From Thermoanaerobaculia bacterium (lineage in GTDB: Bacteria > Bacteroidota > Bacteroidia > Chitinophagales > Saprospiraceae), in assembly GCA_023151335.1 (NCBI GenBank), contig JAKLJF010000087.1, positions 2,141 to 12,012 of the forward strand: a stretch of DNA of 9,872 bases, given 5' to 3'. The position numbers and the translations under genes were made by a program. Shown piece by piece: positions 9,201-9,872 of the stretch. Below the pieces are notes generated by a model. It was not told where the DNA came from, did not search any database, and saw only the letters and a program-made list of their open reading frames with translations. The first letter of the stretch is position 1; each line of letters begins with the position of its first letter.

Positions 9201-9872
9201 TTTCACCTTCGCCGCCAGCGCCTCGAGCGGCACGTTGGCCTACCAGTGGTACCGCAGCACCGACGGCGGCGGCAGTTATCAGCCGCTGGCCGGCGAAACG
9301 GCCACGACCTTGACGATTAACCCGGTTACCGCCGGCATGAACGGTTACCGCTATCGGGTGGGTTACAGCACGGCAGCCTGCGCGGAACAACAGTCCAACT
9401 TTGCCAACCTGACGGTGGAAGGCCCGATCTCAATCACGGTGCAGCCGCAAAATCAGTCGGTCTGCGCCGGCTCGAACGCCAACTTCTCTATCACGGCGAG
9501 CGCCGGCTCGGGCGCCCTGTCCTACCAATGGCAACTCAGCACCGACGGCGGCAGCAACTGGTCGAATATTGCCGGGGCTATCAATAGTTCCTATACCGTT
9601 ACGAGCGCACCGGTAGGTTCCAACGGGAATCAATACCGCGTAATGTTGAGTTCCGCCGCTTGCGCGCAAATCGCGTCCAACGCCGCAACCCTCAGCGTGA
9701 CCGCAGCCGCCACCATCACGACGCAACCGGCCAGCACCACAAAGTGCGCCGGCGAAAATGCGACGTTTACGGTAGTTACCTCCGGCGGCTCGCCCACATA
9801 CCAGTGGCAGTTGAGCACCGACGGCGGCGGTACCTGGACGAACGTATCCCTCGGTACTTCGGCTACCCTGGC
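1..9872 (+). CDS. Giant multidomain secreted/surface protein, internal fragment (LamG, DUF8202-like, TSP3, FG-GAP, Ig-like repeats)
   Basis: Frame 1 reads through the whole window without a stop, giving 3290 codons. No start codon or stop codon of this gene can be placed, so both ends are missing. Domains in order by residue of the fragment: end of a DUF8202-like domain (1-67), LamG + DUF8202 (68-486), TSP3 (491-517), two 163-residue repeats (518-848), TSP3 (849-986), LamG + DUF8202 (988-1383), TSP3 (1389-1414), FG-GAP/VCBS propeller (1415-1754), TSP3 (1756-1890), LamG + DUF8202 (1892-2305), Ig-like array (2308-3290). All are extracellular domain types, rich in Asn, Thr, Gly, Ser and Asp, with few Lys. 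I see no transmembrane segment and no catalytic motif. Lectin-like and propeller domains suggest adhesion or glycan binding, and the TSP3 loops suggest calcium-dependent stiffness; both are inferences from family knowledge. The Bacteroidota-style domain set suggests type IX secretion, with a sorting domain expected downstream. The single-gene reading is very secure; the function is not. Confidence 0.96.
202..900 (+). other. LamG-like (concanavalin A fold) domain, unit 1
   Basis: Starts at the Cys of SPGCV, followed by LKLWLKAD, the usual opening strand of this Bacteroidota lectin-like domain. W-Q-N-A-L-S-D, FNPALSFDGGDELYN and the closing AIVYDRQLTDAEMQRVYS follow in the expected order. The same landmarks recur in units 2 and 3 (NFNPSLVFD; NFNPSLLFD; EVIVY). 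The fold is a beta sandwich that in many relatives binds carbohydrate or serves as an adhesion module; no ligand can be named here. At about 233 residues it is typical for the class. The boundary with the next domain is approximate. Confidence 0.75.
901..1458 (+). other. DUF8202-like domain, unit 1
   Basis: Opens with YLAIKYGIPLAQNYLAG, then IWTAGGGYDNGIAGIGRDD, LHQKQSRSE, FLIWGDNNGA, ARKWKVVETGTTGSVKLRLP, and closes with YIAFG. This series of motifs is shared with units 2 and 3 and is a widespread Bacteroidota module that follows LamG domains. I believe it corresponds to the family DUF8202, but I cite the number from memory. Its role is unknown; it is probably an all-beta structural or binding module outside the cell. 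Confidence 0.72.
1471..1551 (+). other. TSP3 calcium-binding half-linker, left side of cassette 1
   Basis: A 25-residue Asp-rich stretch (1471-1545, DSDSDNVVNL then YDLDDDNDGIPDATE) has the D-x-D-x-D-G spacing of thrombospondin type 3 loops, which bind calcium and stiffen linkers. Its first loop is degenerate (DSDSDNVV lacks the Gly). It is immediately followed by the Cys that opens the 163-residue repeat. Confidence 0.85.
1552..2040 (+). repeat. Unrecognised 163-residue extracellular domain, copy 1
   Basis: Runs from one Cys to another (first and last residues of the unit). Landmarks are ARWTNWTSV, DVTYTSTQVQSIQ, PSYFNLGDAY, GLQAHHGAGLTHTYTF, DPILLFWSMNGNSFTF, TTGGGNTVLIGQ, NAAIRFLGTY and ILEGWTGVTVG. 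The predicted character is all beta, extracellular, with a probable disulfide joining its ends. An extra Cys at 1939-1941 (PGEC) has no partner in copy 2, which has Ser there. The shape recalls Cys-framed beta-sandwich binding domains of secreted proteins, but I cannot assign it to a named family. Confidence 0.8.
2056..2544 (+). repeat. Unrecognised 163-residue extracellular domain, copy 2
   Basis: Second copy of the domain at 1552-2040, separated from it by only five residues (NGASV). The two copies are exactly the same length and align without gaps; I count 107 identical positions of 163 (about 66%). The most conserved stretches are YTSTQVQSIQ, GLQAHHGAG, DPIL-FWS-N-NSFTF and ILEGWTGV. The His-His pair and the aromatic residues are kept in both, so they may be structural or form a ligand site (inference). 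Confidence 0.8.
2545..2958 (+). other. TSP3 linker with IPDNIEAQ block, right side of cassette 1
   Basis: Begins with the 25-residue half-linker DFDNDGIANRL / DLDSDGDGIPDNIE (2554-2628), then EAQTTPGYIAPTGTVDANG, DTDKDG-type loops (GTDKDGEKDYLD, DSDNDLVDD, DNDLDGLDDAVD) and GITDVLNAYPNNGSDVLW. Regular D-x-D-x-D-G loops mark thrombospondin type 3 calcium binding. The IPDNIEAQ...YIAPTG block is a familiar Bacteroidota surface-protein spacer. From 2587 to the Cys at 2962 it aligns gap-free with 5299-5673. Confidence 0.88.
2962..3618 (+). other. LamG-like domain, unit 2
   Basis: Opens with the Cys of APGCVANSLSLWLKAD, then TWEDQSWSDN, INFNPSLVFDNNGNDFLNV and the closing DGDISEVIVYQGILTPAQYQ. The order of landmarks matches units 1 and 3, but the middle (about 3180-3480) is strongly diverged, as expected if the ligand-facing loops differ. 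This stretch is visibly lower in G+C than the Ig array downstream. Confidence 0.75.
3619..4149 (+). other. DUF8202-like domain, unit 2
   Basis: Shows YLAVKYGITMAQNYLAG, IWTTGGGYDHDIAGIGRED, LLHQKQSKSVNSDALV, FMLWGNNNAA, LARIWKIQETGTVGTVKIRI and the closing FFTFAQ. It has the same motif order as unit 1; the N-terminal 40 residues are nearly the same in both units (LAGxGATIWT-GGGYD). Function unknown. Confidence 0.72.
4165..4242 (+). other. TSP3 calcium-binding half-linker, left side of cassette 2
   Basis: The 25 residues at 4168-4242 (DTDNDGIADVV / DLDDDNDGILDVME) have the same length and Asp spacing as the half-linker at 1471-1545. A Cys follows at once (ECPG), as in cassette 1, and then the propeller begins. 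Confidence 0.87.
4243..5262 (+). repeat. FG-GAP/VCBS-type beta-propeller segment, three long repeats
   Basis: Three long repeats share VRQH-GTPGGLFQ, NGDGTF-APV, NTNHTI-DFG, DFV-DVT-D-I-DL and LHTGG-ITVYQG. The RQH landmark falls at 4267, 4612 and 4963, a period of 115 and then 117 residues. Each long repeat holds two FG-GAP-like calcium loops of the form D-x-x-x-D-G-x-x-D: DVTSDGVVD, DVNSDGNPD, DVTGDDIAD (Gly replaced by Asp), DMNRDGKMD, DVTNDGIPD. About six blades are visible. The TSP3 loop at each end occupies the place where a further FG-GAP loop would be expected. Propellers of this class bind calcium and often act in adhesion; no ligand is evident. The third repeat decays at its C-terminal half. 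Confidence 0.85.
5266..5670 (+). other. TSP3 linker with IPDNIEAQ block, right side of cassette 2
   Basis: Starts with DSDGDGLADCH / DLDSDDDGIPDNIE (5266-5340), then EAQSTAGFIAPTGNVNAYG, DSDGDGVKDYLD, NSDNDLLDD, DADSDGLDDAID and GITDVLNAYPNNGSEVLW. From 5299 it is gap-free against 2587-2961: I count 93 identical residues of 125 (about 74%). A Cys in the first half-linker (ADCHD) is not present in the matching linker at 2554, which has Arg-Leu. Calcium binding is inferred from the loop spacing. Confidence 0.88.
5674..6357 (+). other. LamG-like domain, unit 3
   Basis: Opens with the Cys of SPGCVAVSPKLWLKAD, then VVQQWNDRSFSG, WNFNPSLLFDGSNDALQV, and ends with HWNGNFGEVIVYAEQLSDAQIQ. It is closest in layout to unit 2 and follows the same type of TSP3 spacer. 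The middle (about 5930-6180) resembles neither of the other units closely, consistent with different loops on a shared beta-sandwich. Confidence 0.75.
6358..6915 (+). other. DUF8202-like domain, unit 3
   Basis: Contains YLAIKYGINLVHNYIAG, IWTLGGGYDYAITGIGRED, SLHQKQSKSVSASGMV, FLLFGDNNGAI, VAREWKVAETGTVGTVKVRV, TVYLLVDADGDFTAGA and FANGEYFSFAIA. The last part is the clearest example of the C-terminal half of this domain and was used to recognise the partial copy at 1-201. It leads directly into the Ig array with no TSP3 linker. Confidence 0.72.
6922..9872 (+). repeat. Array of Ig-like repeats, ten complete and one partial
   Basis: Eleven consecutive repeats start near 6922, 7180, 7456, 7729, 8014, 8296, 8575, 8860, 9139, 9421 and 9703; the complete ones are 86-95 residues and the last is cut by the window end. 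The shared pattern is ITxQP, TVCxG, F-x-V-x-A, YQWQ, STDGG-x-W-x-N, a GxT loop, a T-L strand, NGYQYRV, a TGAC, then SNAATLTVEGP leading into the next repeat. Each complete repeat has two Cys, one before strand B and one after the YRV strand. The YRV strand itself lacks the classical Ig Cys. Such repeats are common in secreted Bacteroidota proteins and may serve as a stalk or spacer holding the lectin-like part away from the cell (inference). Confidence 0.9.

Noticed and set aside
7879..9390. A 503-codon open frame on the minus strand across the Ig array, and a similar one at 7054-7752.
   Set aside because: They lie entirely antisense to the Ig repeats. Their own repeated protein pattern is just the mirror of the Ig periodicity in G+C-rich DNA, and the + strand frame has coherent domains throughout.
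6922..9872. Regularly spaced repeats of about 280 bases, considered as a DNA-level satellite or CRISPR-like array.
   Set aside because: The spacing equals whole Ig domains, the similarity is at the protein level with variable codons, and the units are far too long for CRISPR repeats and spacers.

Overview
The whole window is the inside of one very large protein-coding gene. Frame 1 of the + strand stays open from base 1 to base 9872 (3290 codons plus two bases) with no stop. I see neither the start nor the end of the gene, so the N-terminus, signal peptide, C-terminus, promoter and neighbours are all outside. There is no intergenic DNA here and I see no RNA gene, CRISPR array, mobile element, promoter or terminator.

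The encoded protein looks like a giant secreted or cell-surface multidomain protein of a Bacteroidota bacterium, perhaps of the Saprospiria/Lewinella or Chitinophagia type. The evidence is the combination of LamG-like (concanavalin-fold) domains joined to a Bacteroidota-type domain (motifs YLAIKYG, GIGRDD, HQKQSKS, WKVxETGTVGTVK; I believe this is the family called DUF8202), Asp-rich thrombospondin type 3 (TSP3) calcium-binding linkers with the string IPDNIEAQ, FG-GAP/VCBS propeller repeats, and a long row of Ig-like repeats with YQWQ and YQYRV motifs. Such proteins usually end in a type IX secretion or gliding-motility-associated C-terminal domain. That would lie downstream and cannot be seen here.

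Layout: 1-201 is the end of a preceding DUF8202-like domain. 202-1458 is LamG + DUF8202 unit 1. 1471-2958 is a TSP3 linker, then two tandem copies of an unrecognised 163-residue domain, then a second TSP3 linker. 2962-4149 is LamG + DUF8202 unit 2. 4165-5670 is TSP3, then an FG-GAP/VCBS propeller-like segment, then TSP3. 5674-6915 is LamG + DUF8202 unit 3. 6922-9872 holds ten complete and one partial Ig-like repeat.

The most striking pattern is a super-repeat of about 2.7 kb. LamG + DUF8202 units begin at 202, 2962 and 5674, and the space between consecutive units is filled by a different 'cassette': the 163-residue tandem pair in the first gap, the propeller in the second. Both cassettes sit between the same kind of 25-residue TSP3 half-linkers, with identical spacing. 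This looks like a modular surface protein in which calcium-stiffened linkers frame exchangeable binding domains, followed by a long Ig stalk. The domain assignments come from reading motifs; the adhesion or binding role is inference.
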